A program made the translations under genes and the position numbers. Source: Streptomyces sp. NRRL S-244 (GTDB lineage: Bacteria; Actinomycetota; Actinomycetes; Streptomycetales; Streptomycetaceae). Taken from it: a DNA stretch of 64,000 nucleotides. The notes below the pieces were generated by a model that was given only the letters and a program-made list of their open reading frames with translations, was not told where the DNA came from and made no database searches. Numbering within the stretch: position 1 is the stretch's first letter; each line of letters starts with the position of its first letter. Below are positions 31,987-41,283 of the stretch, one piece after another. The stretch lies in contig NZ_JOCX01000012.1 in NCBI RefSeq assembly GCF_000717915.1, positions 124,001 to 188,000 of the forward strand, read 5' to 3'.

Positions 31987-34824
31987 ATGACGGAACGCCC
32001 GACCCGCAGACGGCGCAAAATGTTCGAACGCGAGGCCGAACTCACCACCGTGGACGAGGCCCTGGAGCAGCTCGGCGGCTCCGGCACCGGCGGCGCAACC
32101 GGCTCCGGCTCCGGGACCGGCGCGGGCGGCACGCTCCTCGCCTTCTCCGGCCCCGCCGGCCTCGGCAAGACCACCCTCCTCGCCGAAGTGCGCCGCCGCG
32201 CCCTCGCCCGCAACTGCACCCTGCTGGCCGCCCGCGGCGGCGAACAGGAGCAGAGCCAGCCCTTCCACGTCGCCCGCCAGCTCATCCAGCCCCACCTCGC
32301 CGGCCGCTCCGAGGACGAACTGCGCGCCGCCCTCGGCAGCTGGTACTCCATCGTCGGACCCGCGCTCGGCCTGTGCGCCCCCGAACAGGGCGCCCCGCCC
32401 GACCCCCAGGGCCTGCGCGACGGCCTCGACTGGGTCCTCACCCACCTCACCGTGCAGCGCGCCCCCGTCGCCCTCGTCCTCGACGACGCCCACTGGGCCG
32501 ACCCCGAATCCCTCTCCTGGCTCGCCGCCTTCGCCCCGCGCGCCGAACACCTCCCGCTGCTCCTCGTCGTCGCGTACCGACCCGAGGAACTCCCGGCCCA
32601 CGCCGAGGCCTTCCGTACGCTGCCCGGCCGCGCCGGACACCGCCCGCTGGCCCTCGCACCGCTCACCGAGGCCGCCGTCTCCACCCTGGTCCGCGAGGCC
32701 GTCGGCGACCACGCCGACGACGCCTTCTGCCGGGAGGCATGGGCCGTCACCACCGGCAACCCGTTCGAGGCCGTCGAGCTCACCGCCAAGGTCCGCGACA
32801 AGGGTCTCGACCCCACCTCGGCCAGCGCCCCGCTGCTGCGCGACCTCGCCGCCGCCCAGCGCGGCAGCGGCCTCGTCGCCCGCTTCGAGCGGCTCGGCCC
32901 GTCCACCGTCCGCTTCGGCTGGGCCTGCGCCGTCCTCGGCACCGCCATCCCGCAGGAGCTCGCCGCCCGGGTCGCCGGACTCGGCTCCGAAGAGGCCGCC
33001 GACGCCACCGCGCGGCTGCGCGAGGCCCGCATCCTGTCCGGACCCGGCGAAGAGCCCGACGCCGGGCTGGAGTTCGTCCACCCGCTCATCGCCACCGCCC
33101 TCTACCGGGCGATCCCCGACGCCCTGCGCGTCGCCCTCCACGGACAGGCCGCCGTGGCCGTCGTCGACGCCGGACTCGGGTCCTCCGCCGCCGCCCGCCA
33201 CCTGCTGGAGACCCACCCCGAGAACGACCCCTGGGTGGTACGGACCCTGCGCGAGGCCGCCGCCGAGAACCTGCGGGCCGGCGCCCCCGAGGCCGCCCGC
33301 CGCCAGCTCGCGCGCGCCCTGCGCGAACCCCCGGACTTCGGGGAGCGCGCCGCCGTGCTGTACGAGCTCGGCTGCGCCTCCCTCCTCACCGAACCGGCCA
33401 ACACCGTCAACCACCTGCGGGCCGCGCTCGCCGAACCCTTCGACGACCCGGCCCTGCGCCAGGGCATCGTCATCCGGCTCGCCCAGGTCCTCGCCCACAG
33501 CGACCGCCTCGCCGACGCCTCCGACTCGCTCGCGCGGGAGATCCCGTACACCCGGGACGTCCGGGCCCGGCTGCGCCTGCAGTCCGAGCAGTTCATGTGG
33601 GACGCCTTCGACGCCGTCGAGCCCGACTCCCCGGCGCGCTCGCGCCGGCTGGCCCGGCTCGCGGACCGGCTGACCGGCCGCGACCTCACCGAGCGGTACG
33701 TCATCGGGCTGCGCGCCTGGGACGCCTGCCTGCGCGGCGAGCCGGTGGACGTGGTCCTGCACCACGCGGTACGCGCGCTCGGCACGGAGTTCAGCTGGGC
33801 GTACGAGGACCGGGGCTTCGAAGTGCCGGTGCTCGCCGCCATGGTCCACATGTACGCGGACCGGCCCGGCCGGGCGGAGGAGCTGTTCGAGGCGGGCACC
33901 GCCGAGTTCGAGCGGCAGGGCTGGCGCGGGGCCCACCTCTCGTTCGCGTACAGCCTGCGCGCGTACATCCGCTACCGGCGCGGGCGGCTCACGCAGGCCG
34001 AGGAACTGGCCCGGGCCGGGCTGCGGCTCGCCGAGCGGGTCGGGCGCGGCACGCCCGTGCACTGGTACGCCATCGCGATCCTCGCCACGACCCTGCTCGC
34101 GCGGGGACGGGTGGACGAGGCGTGGGAGCTGGCGCGGGACCACGGCTTCGGGGAGTCCTTCCCGGCGGCGGTCGTCTTCCCGGACGCGCAGACCGTGTAC
34201 GCCGAACTGCTGCTGGCCCGCGGCCAGACGAAGGCGGCGGCGGCCGAACTGGAGGCCGTGGACCGCAGGCTGAGCCCGCGCGGGATCCGGAACCCGTCCT
34301 GGTGCCCGTGGCAGCTGCACCTGGCCCGGGCGGTGGCGGCGGAGGACCCCGACCGGGCGAGGGCCCTGGCGGCCGACGCGATACGGCGGGCCCGCGCCTT
34401 CGGCGCCCCGTCGGGGGTGGGGCAGGCGCTGCGGGTGGCGGCGGAGGTGGCGGCTCCGGAGGAGCGGGAGGGGCTGCTGCGCGAGGCAGTGGAGCTGCTG
34501 TCCGCCTCGCCGGCGGGGTACGAGCTGGCCTGCGCGCTGGCCGCGCTGGGCAGGGAGCTCGGGGACGCGGAGCTGCTGGCCCGGGCGGTGGCGACGGCGC
34601 GGGAGTGCGGGGCGGACGGGCTGGTGGCGAGCCTGGGCGGCGCCGCGGGGGACGGGGTGTGGTCGGACGGGCTGACGGAGGAGGAGCTCCGGCTGGCGGA
34701 GCTGGCCGTACGCGACGCCCCGGCGGCCCGGGGCCGGGACCTGTCCCCGGTGTACCGAAAGCTGGGCACGGACCGGAACGGACTGGCCGACGCGCTGACG
34801 GCGATCGCCCGCAGCTCAAGCTGA
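31987..34824 (+). CDS. LuxR/LAL-type AAA regulator with a decayed C-terminal DNA-binding domain
   Basis: 945 aa. The AAA ATPase has Walker A GPAGLGKTTLL (about residues 55-65) and Walker B ALVLDDAHWAD (about 161-171), followed by a long helical TPR-like region, the layout of large ATP-binding LuxR regulators. At the extreme C-terminus the usual GerE HTH begins (DGLTEEELRLAELAVRD) and ends (PVYRKLGTDRNGLADAL), but the middle, including the recognition helix, is missing and only about 10 residues remain. Direct DNA binding is therefore doubtful. ATG 31987 follows GGGGGGTACC. Confidence 0.85.
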   Translation: MTERPTRRRRKMFEREAELTTVDEALEQLGGSGTGGATGSGSGTGAGGTLLAFSGPAGLGKTTLLAEVRRRALARNCTLLAARGGEQEQSQPFHVARQLIQPHLAGRSEDELRAALGSWYSIVGPALGLCAPEQGAPPDPQGLRDGLDWVLTHLTVQRAPVALVLDDAHWADPESLSWLAAFAPRAEHLPLLLVVAYRPEELPAHAEAFRTLPGRAGHRPLALAPLTEAAVSTLVREAVGDHADDAFCREAWAVTTGNPFEAVELTAKVRDKGLDPTSASAPLLRDLAAAQRGSGLVARFERLGPSTVRFGWACAVLGTAIPQELAARVAGLGSEEAADATARLREARILSGPGEEPDAGLEFVHPLIATALYRAIPDALRVALHGQAAVAVVDAGLGSSAAARHLLETHPENDPWVVRTLREAAAENLRAGAPEAARRQLARALREPPDFGERAAVLYELGCASLLTEPANTVNHLRAALAEPFDDPALRQGIVIRLAQVLAHSDRLADASDSLAREIPYTRDVRARLRLQSEQFMWDAFDAVEPDSPARSRRLARLADRLTGRDLTERYVIGLRAWDACLRGEPVDVVLHHAVRALGTEFSWAYEDRGFEVPVLAAMVHMYADRPGRAEELFEAGTAEFERQGWRGAHLSFAYSLRAYIRYRRGRLTQAEELARAGLRLAERVGRGTPVHWYAIAILATTLLARGRVDEAWELARDHGFGESFPAAVVFPDAQTVYAELLLARGQTKAAAAELEAVDRRLSPRGIRNPSWCPWQLHLARAVAAEDPDRARALAADAIRRARAFGAPSGVGQALRVAAEVAAPEEREGLLREAVELLSASPAGYELACALAALGRELGDAELLARAVATARECGADGLVASLGGAAGDGVWSDGLTEEELRLAELAVRDAPAARGRDLSPVYRKLGTDRNGLADALTAIARSSS

Positions 34825-34857
34825 TACGGACGGTGCCGGCCGGGGCAGGGTGAGGCC

Positions 34858-35691
34858 ATGGACCACATCCAGCGCCTCGCCCACTTCCGCAACGAGACGG
34901 CGGCCTTCGAGAAGGCCATCGCGCGCGCGATCGCCGACGCCGGCGGCGGACCGGTCCCGCTCGTGCCGTCCTGCCCCGGCTGGTCGGCCTCCGACCTCCT
35001 CGGCCACCTGGGCGCGGTGCACCGCTTCGTCGGCCGCATCCTGCGCGACCGCCTGTCCGAGGCGCCGGACCACACTGACCTCACGATCTTCGGGATCCCG
35101 CAGGACCCGGCGGTCCGGGCTGCCTGGCCGAAGCCCGGGACGGAGCCGAACCGGGGGCCGGTGCCGGACGCGCTCACGGAATGGTTCGCGCAGGGTGCAC
35201 GGCAGCTGGAAGACCAGTTCCGGGAGCTGGGGCCCGACGTACCGGTGTGGACGTGGTCGCCGGATGCCGCGGAGCACACGAGCGGCTTCTGGCTGCGCAT
35301 GCAGACCATCGAGCTGGCGGTGCACCGGTGGGACGCGCAATCCGCGACCGGGACGCCGGGGCCGGTCGACGCGGAGATCGCGGCGGACGCGGTCCCGCAG
35401 ACCTTCGAGGCGATGGCCCCGTTCCGGCGGGCCGTGGCCGGGGCCCCGGCCGGCGCGGGGGAGCGGTACCGCTTCCGGCGCACGGACGGCCCCGGGGTCT
35501 GGACGGTCACGTTCTCCGGGGAGCAGGTCACCGTGGAGCACGGGGCCACCGACCCGGTGGACGTCGAAGCCGCGGGCACGGCGTCGGACCTGATGCTGTT
35601 CCTCTGGCGGCGGATCCCGGCCACCGCTCTGGCGGTCAGCGGGGCCGCGGACCTGCTGCCGCACTACTTCACCCTGGTCCCGCCGGTCTAG
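34858..35691 (+). CDS. Mycothiol-dependent maleylpyruvate isomerase family protein (DinB-like)
   Basis: 277 aa. Four-helix DinB-like domain with the metal histidines in DLLGHLGAVHRFV (about residues 45-57) and ELAVHRWDAQ (about 150-159), plus PGWSASDLLGHL, the family hallmark. The C-terminal part has the MDMPI_C-like beta domain. Family members are thiol-dependent enzymes or S-transferases using mycothiol. The product is not certain to be a maleylpyruvate isomerase, because no gentisate genes are nearby. It follows the LuxR-type gene by 33 bases. Confidence 0.82.
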   Translation: MDHIQRLAHFRNETAAFEKAIARAIADAGGGPVPLVPSCPGWSASDLLGHLGAVHRFVGRILRDRLSEAPDHTDLTIFGIPQDPAVRAAWPKPGTEPNRGPVPDALTEWFAQGARQLEDQFRELGPDVPVWTWSPDAAEHTSGFWLRMQTIELAVHRWDAQSATGTPGPVDAEIAADAVPQTFEAMAPFRRAVAGAPAGAGERYRFRRTDGPGVWTVTFSGEQVTVEHGATDPVDVEAAGTASDLMLFLWRRIPATALAVSGAADLLPHYFTLVPPV

Positions 35692-35823
35692 GCCGTTTCT
35701 TTCGGATCATGCCGGGCCCGTCTTCCGGATCCGGGAGCGGCTCCGTGCGGCGGCGGCCCGACCCGCGCCCCGAGGAACAGGGGCCCGGGGCCGGAAAGGG
35801 GGGAGGGCACGTACCATGGCGGC

Positions 35824-36324
35824 ATGTCCTTCCTCCGCCGCAACCGCGCCGCCACTCCCGCCGGCCCGGACTTCGACGTCCTGGCCATGGACCCGGGGGA
35901 CTGGCCGGGCAATCTCGGGGCCGGGCTGCTGCCCGCGCCCGACGGCAGCTGCCAGGGCGTCTTTCTCCGCTACGACCTGTTCGGCGGACGCGGCCCCGCA
36001 ATGATCATCGGAAACCTCCCCGAGGGCTCCCCCGCCCGGGAGCTCTCCGACGGCCAGGTCCCCTTCGAGGTGGCCCAGCTCCTCGACGCCCTCGAGAACG
36101 ACGAGGACGTCGAGGTCACCGGCATCGAGGACTGCCCCGTCATGCAGGGCGACAACCTCCTCATCGTCCGGAAGGTCAAGCTCTCCGAGGGCCGGATCAG
36201 CTGCGTGCAGTTCGACCGCAGCGACAACGTGCTGGTCACCATCGCCAGCTGGGACCGGCCCATCACCGACGACCTGTACGCCCTGCTCAAGCCGCTCCCC
36301 GCCGAGCTCTTCCAGCAGGGCTAG
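35824..36324 (+). CDS. Conserved hypothetical protein
   Basis: 166 aa, acidic, no signal peptide or membrane helix. The first part is MSFLRRNR, then a beta-rich region; FDRSDNVLVTIASWDRPITDDLYALLKPLPAELF closes the protein. No family function is known to me. ATG 35824 is set by coding start after AGGGGGG-containing leader. It is the last gene on the plus strand before the convergent dehydrogenase. Confidence 0.75.
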   Translation: MSFLRRNRAATPAGPDFDVLAMDPGDWPGNLGAGLLPAPDGSCQGVFLRYDLFGGRGPAMIIGNLPEGSPARELSDGQVPFEVAQLLDALENDEDVEVTGIEDCPVMQGDNLLIVRKVKLSEGRISCVQFDRSDNVLVTIASWDRPITDDLYALLKPLPAELFQQG

Positions 36325-36334
36325 GCACCCGCCA

Positions 36335-38137
36335 CTACGCGTCCGCGATGTCGTTCGCCGCCACGTAGCCGAACGTCATCGCGGGGCCGATCGTCGATCC
36401 AGCCCCCGCGTAGCTGTGGCCCATCACCGCCGCGCTCGCGTTGCCCGCCGCCCACAGGCCCCGGATCACCGAGCCGTCCGGGCGCAGCGCGCGGGCCCGC
36501 GCGTCCGTGACGATGCCGCCCTTCGTGCCCAGGTCACCCGGCACGATCTTGAACGCGTAGAACGGCGGCGCCCAGATCGGGGCCAGGCACGAGTTCGGCT
36601 GGACCCCGGGGTCCGTGTAGTAGTGGTCGTACGCCGTGTCCCCCCGGTGGAAATCGGGGTCGGTTCCGTTCCACGCCTGGGCATTGAACCGGTTCAGCGT
36701 CGCCCGCAGCGCCCCCGCCGGGACCCCGATCTGGCCCGCCAGCGCGTCCCAGGTCCACGCCTTCTTCGCCGCGCCCGCCTCGTACCACGCGTCCGGGAAG
36801 ACGATCGTCGGCAGGATGTCCTTGAACAGGTACTTGTTGCGGTAGTTCTGGTCCACGATCAGCCAGGCCGGGATGTGCGAGCCCGTCGCCCCCCGGTCCT
36901 TCTCGTACATCACGTGCACCACATCGCTGTACGGGGCCGCCTCGTTGACGAACCGCGCACCCGCCCGGTTCACGATCAGCCCGCCGGGAAGCGTGCGCTC
37001 CGCCAGGCAGAAGTACGGCTCCCCGGGCAGCGGGATCGACGGTCCCCACCAGGCGTCCTCCATCAGCGCCAGCGCCGCCCCGGCCCGCTGCCCCGCCCGG
37101 ATCCCGTCGCCCGTGTTCTCCTTGGCGCCGACCGACCACTGGGTGCCGATGGGCTGCTGCTGGTACTGCGCCCGCATCTCCGCGTTGTGCTCGAAGCCGC
37201 CCGAGCCGACGATCACGCCCTTGCGGGCCCGTACGACACCCCGTACGCCCTCCTTGTCCACCACGACACCGGTGACGGCGCCCCCCTCCTGCACCAGGTC
37301 CACCAGCGGGCTGTTCAACCACACCGGTACCCCCGCCTGCATCAGCCCGGCCCGCAGCCCGGCCGCCAGCGCCTGGCCCATCGTCAGCGGCATCTGCCCG
37401 CACAGCGCGGCCTTGGCGCCGCGCGCCAGGCACTCCGTGGACACCGCGAGGCCCCTGGCGTTCACGGCCGCCAGGTTGAGCCACTTGTAGTCCTGGCTGA
37501 AGACCACCATCCCGGCCGGCACCGGCATGTACGCCGGGTTCAGCCGGGCCAGTTCGGCGCCCAGGAGATGGCCGTCGATCTGGTCGGGCTCGATGGACCG
37601 GCCGTTCGGCAGCCCGCCCGGCAGGTTCGGGTAGTAGTCGCTGTACCCGTCCATGTACCGGAAGCGCAGCGGGCTGTTGGCCATCACGAAGTCCAGCATC
37701 CGGGGGCCGTTGGCGAGGAAGGCCGCCTGCCGCTCCGCCGACGAGCCGTCGCCGACGACCGCCGCCAGGTACGCCGCCGCCTTCTGCGGGGTGTCCGGCA
37801 CGCCCGCCGCCAGGATCACCGAGTTGTTCGGCAGCCAGATCCCGGCCCCGGAGCGCGCCGCCGAACCGCCGAACGTCGGCGCCTTCTCCACCACCAGCAC
37901 GCTCAGGCCCCGCTTGGCGGCGGTGAGCGCGGCGGTCATCCCGGAGGCCCCGGACCCGATCACGACCACGTCGTACTCGCCGAGCGGAACCCCCGTACCG
38001 GCCCCGGCGGCCCCGTCGGCGGCCCGCGCGGCGGCCGACGGCAGCGCGGCTGCGGCGAGCACCCCCGCCCCGGCCCCGGCGAGGACCGTACGGCGGGAAG
38101 GAGGGGTGGGACATGCGGACTCGGCGCTATCGGACAT
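36335..38137 (-). CDS. 3-ketosteroid dehydrogenase-like FAD-binding dehydrogenase with Tat signal
   Basis: 600 aa. Twin-arginine signal PPSRRTVLAGAGAG near residue 13-26, then the FAD motif VVIGSGASGMTAAL (about residues 62-75). The C-terminus AAGNASAAVMGHSYAGAGSTIGPAMTFGYVAA matches the delta1-dehydrogenase end, with the Tyr and Gly four residues apart (HSYAGAG) as in KstD. RYMDGYSDYY carries another active-site-type Tyr. Secreted steroid 1-dehydrogenation is suggested. ATG 38137 with GGAG upstream; an operator candidate lies 52 bases further upstream. KstD versus a related dehydrogenase is not settled. Confidence 0.85.
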   Translation of the reverse strand: MSDSAESACPTPPSRRTVLAGAGAGVLAAAALPSAAARAADGAAGAGTGVPLGEYDVVVIGSGASGMTAALTAAKRGLSVLVVEKAPTFGGSAARSGAGIWLPNNSVILAAGVPDTPQKAAAYLAAVVGDGSSAERQAAFLANGPRMLDFVMANSPLRFRYMDGYSDYYPNLPGGLPNGRSIEPDQIDGHLLGAELARLNPAYMPVPAGMVVFSQDYKWLNLAAVNARGLAVSTECLARGAKAALCGQMPLTMGQALAAGLRAGLMQAGVPVWLNSPLVDLVQEGGAVTGVVVDKEGVRGVVRARKGVIVGSGGFEHNAEMRAQYQQQPIGTQWSVGAKENTGDGIRAGQRAGAALALMEDAWWGPSIPLPGEPYFCLAERTLPGGLIVNRAGARFVNEAAPYSDVVHVMYEKDRGATGSHIPAWLIVDQNYRNKYLFKDILPTIVFPDAWYEAGAAKKAWTWDALAGQIGVPAGALRATLNRFNAQAWNGTDPDFHRGDTAYDHYYTDPGVQPNSCLAPIWAPPFYAFKIVPGDLGTKGGIVTDARARALRPDGSVIRGLWAAGNASAAVMGHSYAGAGSTIGPAMTFGYVAANDIADA

Positions 38138-38189
38138 GGGCGGGCTCCAGCGGAGTGGGAGGGCGGGGTCGGTCGGCGGCTCCAGCATT

Positions 38190-38206
38190 TCTGATGCTGA
38201 GTCAGA
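38190..38206. promoter_or_regulatory. Candidate operator, TCTGA-N7-TCAGA type (site C)
   Basis: TCTGATGCTGAGTCAGA followed by AAAA lies 52 bases upstream of the KstD-like ATG. The arms and 7-base spacer match the sites at 12240 and 25617. Confidence 0.65.
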
Positions 38207-38274
38207 AAAGGTGTTCGGGGGATCATGTGATGTCAAGGCATGCGCAAGGGTGGCGAGACGGCCGCGAACGCACG

Positions 38275-38317
38275 AAATCCCGTGGTACGCACACCGGGTG
38301 CGTACGGCACGGGATTT
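38275..38317 (-). terminator. Strong hairpin terminator after the APH-like gene
   Basis: An 18-bp stem (AAATCCCGTG / CACGGGATTT and GTACGCAC / GTGCGTAC) with a GG bulge and a 5-base loop lies 25 bases past the stop. Confidence 0.8.
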
Positions 38318-38341
38318 TCGTACGGGGTCGGGCCGCCGGGG

Positions 38342-39466
38342 TCAGCGGGTTCCGACCGCCGCGCGGACTGCCCTGCGGGCCATGCCGCAGTCGTCGTGCA
38401 GACGGCGCAGCAGCAGCCGCTGCTCCTCGCCGGAGGACAGGGAGCCCGCCGGAAGCGGGTGGTTCGGGGCGGTCGCCAGCATGGAGCGCTGGACCGCCGT
38501 CTCACACATCCGGATCTCCCGTGTCAGCACCAGCATCAGGTTGACCAGGAACGCGTCCCGCGAGGCCGGACCGGCCGACTGGGCGAGCCGGCTGATCTGG
38601 CTGCGGGCGGCCGGGGCGTCGCCCAGCACCGTCCACAGCGTGGCCAGGTCGTAGCCGGGCAGGTACCAGCCCGCGTGCTCCCAGTCGAGCAGCACCGGAC
38701 CCGCCGGGGACAGCAGCAGGTTCGACAGGAGCGCGTCACCGTGGTTGAACTGCCGCTGGACGCCCGCCAGTTTCAGCCCGCACAGCAGCTTCTGGAGATC
38801 ACCCAGATCCCGGTCGGTGAGCAGTCCCAGCTCGTGGTAACGCGCCACGCGCTGCCCGTAGTTCAGCGGGTCCCCGAAGAGATCGGTCGGCGGACGCCAC
38901 TGGTTCACCCGGCACACCGCGCCCAGCGCGGCCCGTACGTCGGCCCGCGGCGGGGCTTCCACGGGGTGCCTCTGCAAAGCCGCGACCCGGCCCGCCATCC
39001 GTTCGACCACCAGCGTGCAGTTCTCGGGGTCCGCGGCGATGAGCCGCGGCACCCGGACCGGCGGGCGGTGCCGGACGAACGCCCGGTACGACGCTATTTC
39101 GTGCCGGTACCGCTCGCGCCATTCCGGCGAGTGGTCCAGTAAAACCTTGGCGACCGCGGTCATCCGGCCCGTCGTCCCGACCAGGAGGACCGACCGGCCG
39201 CTGCGCCGCAGCACCTGGACCGGCGCGAACTCCGGACAGATCCGCTGCACCGAGGCCAGCGCGGTGCGCAGCTGCGCGCCCTGCGGCCCCGAGAGGTCGA
39301 TTCTTCCGCTGAGCGGCTGCGATCCGGCCCCCGGCATCCGCCGCGCCCGTACGGCGCCCTGCGCCGGTGCCGGCTGGCGGCCGGGGTCGAGGTAGGGGCC
39401 GCCGCCCGCCTGGAGCGTGCGGTGCGGCCGGACCGGGGCGGACACGGAGGACGTTGCTGCGTACAT
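38342..39466 (-). CDS. Aminoglycoside phosphotransferase/choline kinase-fold protein with a TTA codon
   Basis: 374 aa. Phosphotransferase fold: VAKVLLDH carries the ATP Lys; [12 protein letters not shown] (about residues 239-250) is the catalytic loop and VLLDWEHAG the metal Asp motif. The basic first 60 residues have no clear homology. A TTA leucine codon occurs at codon 109 (39140-39142), so translation may need bldA. Upstream and divergent is the NsdA-type regulator, another developmental link. Real target unknown; antibiotic resistance is only one possibility. Confidence 0.82.
   Translation of the reverse strand: MYAATSSVSAPVRPHRTLQAGGGPYLDPGRQPAPAQGAVRARRMPGAGSQPLSGRIDLSGPQGAQLRTALASVQRICPEFAPVQVLRRSGRSVLLVGTTGRMTAVAKVLLDHSPEWRERYRHEIASYRAFVRHRPPVRVPRLIAADPENCTLVVERMAGRVAALQRHPVEAPPRADVRAALGAVCRVNQWRPPTDLFGDPLNYGQRVARYHELGLLTDRDLGDLQKLLCGLKLAGVQRQFNHGDALLSNLLLSPAGPVLLDWEHAGWYLPGYDLATLWTVLGDAPAARSQISRLAQSAGPASRDAFLVNLMLVLTREIRMCETAVQRSMLATAPNHPLPAGSLSSGEEQRLLLRRLHDDCGMARRAVRAAVGTR
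39140..39142 (-). promoter_or_regulatory. TTA leucine codon (potential bldA control point)
   Basis: Reads AAG GTT TTA CTG GAC on the minus strand, inside the phosphotransferase-like gene. Confidence 0.8.
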
Positions 39467-39695
39467 GGCGTTACGGATCCCTTCGTGCGCCGACGAGTTG
39501 CGTACGCCACCCCGCCGGTCCCGTACTTCACCCTGGGGAGTTCCGCCCGGAGACCGGGTCGGGGAGGCGCATTCCTACCTGACACCCGCCCGTGGGTGGC
39601 GGACAAGAAGCGTGCCCTGGCGAAGGCTGGCGAATATGCACGGGGCCTCTGACTGCGGGCTAATGTCAAATCAGCCGAGAACCTGGGGGCTTGAC

Positions 39696-41177
39696 GTGAG
39701 CAAAGGACCAAACACCCGCCTGAACGACTTGTTCGGCCTGGCCGGCTGGTCGAAGGGTGAGCTGGCGAGGATGGTCAACCGGCAGGCGGCGGCCATGGGC
39801 CACCACCAGCTGGCCACCGACACCTCGCGGGTACGGCGCTGGATCGACATGGGGGAGACCCCGCGCGAACCGGTGCCGACTGTACTGGCAGCCCTGTTCA
39901 CCGAGCGGCTCGGTCGTGTCGTGACCATCGAGGACCTCGGGTTCGTACGGCAGCGGCGCACCACCAAACGGCAGCCGGACGGGGCGAAGGAGAACCCCGA
40001 CGGAATGCCCTGGGCGCCCGAACGCACAGCCGCGGTCCTCACCGAATTCACGGGAATGGACCTCATGCTCAACCGTCGCGGTCTGATGGGCGCGGGTGTC
40101 GCGCTCACCGCCGGCTCCGCCCTCACCCATGCCATGAACGACTGGCTCCACACCGATCCCGCCCCCGCCAAGGCCCCGCAGAACTTCGGCGACTCCTACC
40201 AGGCCGACCCGATCGGCTACGACCGCTACGAGGCCGCCCCCATCGGCTCCCAGGAGATCGATGCGCTGGAGCGCTCCGTGGAGGTGTTCCGCGCCTGGGA
40301 CGCCTCGCGCGGAGGCGGACTGCAGCGCAAGGCCGTGGTCGGCCAGCTCAACGAGGTCGGCGGCATGCTCGCGTACCACCACCCCGACCACCTCCAGCGG
40401 CGGCTGTGGGGGGTGGCGGCCAACCTGGCGGTGCTGGCGGGCTGGATGTCCCACGACGTGGGTCTCGAACCCACCGCGCAGAAGTACTTCATCATCGCCG
40501 CGCACGCGGCCCGCGAGGGCGGGGACCGGCCGCGGGCCGGCGAGGCGCTGTCCCGGGCCGCCCGCCAGATGGTCCACCTGGGCAAGCCCCACGAGGCCCT
40601 GGACCTGATGAAGCTGGCCCAGTCCGGCTCCGGCGAGCAGACCCTGCCCCGTACCCGCGCCATGCTGCACACCATCGAGGCCTGGGCGCAGGCGGCGATG
40701 GGCAAGGGCCAGGCCATGCGCCGCACCCTCGGCGAGGCCGAGGACCTGTTCGTCTCGGACAAGGGCGACGTCCCCCCGCCGTGCTGGATGCAGAACTTCG
40801 ACGAGGCGGACCTGCACGGCATGCAGGCCCTGGCCTTCCGCACCCTCGCCGATCACGACCCCTCGGCCGCACCGATCGCCCAGCGGCACGCCCGGGAGGC
40901 GCTGCGGCTGCGGTCCGGCGGCCACCAGCGCTCGCAGATCTTCGACTACATCTCCATGGCGTCGGCCTGCTTCATCGCCGACGACCCGGAGCAGGCCGAC
41001 CGCTACGCCCGGCTCGCGCTGGTCTCGATGAACGAGACCTCCTCGCACCGGACGTGGGACCGGCTGCGCGAGATGTACCGGCTGACCGGGCAGTACGCCG
41101 GGTACGCACGGATCGAGGACCTGCGCGCGGAGATCAAACTGGCCCTGCCGAACAGCCCGTCGCAGCGCACCGTCTAG
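39696..41177 (+). CDS. NsdA-family regulator (negative regulator of differentiation type)
   Basis: 493 aa. The N-terminal NTRLNDLFGLAGWSKGELARMVNRQAAAMGHHQLATDTSRVRRWIDMGE is a close match to the NsdA family DNA-binding-like region. After an unstructured linker, NRRGLMGAGVALTAGSA looks like a Tat signal but is internal and typical of the family. The C-terminal 260 residues are TPR-type helices. In S. coelicolor NsdA restrains sporulation and antibiotic production. GTG 39696 has GGGGG at 7 bases. Divergent from the TTA-containing gene. Orthology with nsdA is likely but not proven. Confidence 0.85.
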   Translation: MSKGPNTRLNDLFGLAGWSKGELARMVNRQAAAMGHHQLATDTSRVRRWIDMGETPREPVPTVLAALFTERLGRVVTIEDLGFVRQRRTTKRQPDGAKENPDGMPWAPERTAAVLTEFTGMDLMLNRRGLMGAGVALTAGSALTHAMNDWLHTDPAPAKAPQNFGDSYQADPIGYDRYEAAPIGSQEIDALERSVEVFRAWDASRGGGLQRKAVVGQLNEVGGMLAYHHPDHLQRRLWGVAANLAVLAGWMSHDVGLEPTAQKYFIIAAHAAREGGDRPRAGEALSRAARQMVHLGKPHEALDLMKLAQSGSGEQTLPRTRAMLHTIEAWAQAAMGKGQAMRRTLGEAEDLFVSDKGDVPPPCWMQNFDEADLHGMQALAFRTLADHDPSAAPIAQRHAREALRLRSGGHQRSQIFDYISMASACFIADDPEQADRYARLALVSMNETSSHRTWDRLREMYRLTGQYAGYARIEDLRAEIKLALPNSPSQRTV

Positions 41178-41179
41178 CC

Positions 41180-41269
41180 CCCCGTGACACCCGGCCCCGT
41201 GCCACCGGGCCCCATGACACCAGGCCCCGTGACACCCGTGCCCATGACACCTGTACGCACGACACCTGT
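41180..41269 (+). repeat. Six 15-bp tandem repeats after the NsdA-type gene
   Basis: Six consecutive 15-base units of the type CCCCGTGACACCCGG begin 3 bases after the TAG stop. The last two are degraded (GCCCATGACACCTGT, ACGCACGACACCTGT). Confidence 0.85.
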
Positions 41270-41283
41270 ACGGAGACGAGAAC

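Noticed and set aside
31668..34853. 1061-codon plus-strand frame over the LuxR-type gene
   Set aside because: Arg/Pro-rich shadow; the frame starting at 31987 holds the Walker motifs.
40087..40135. Tat signal inside the NsdA-type protein (NRRGLMGAGVALTAGSA)
   Set aside because: It lies about 130 residues from the N-terminus after a DNA-binding-like region, so cannot serve as a signal peptide.
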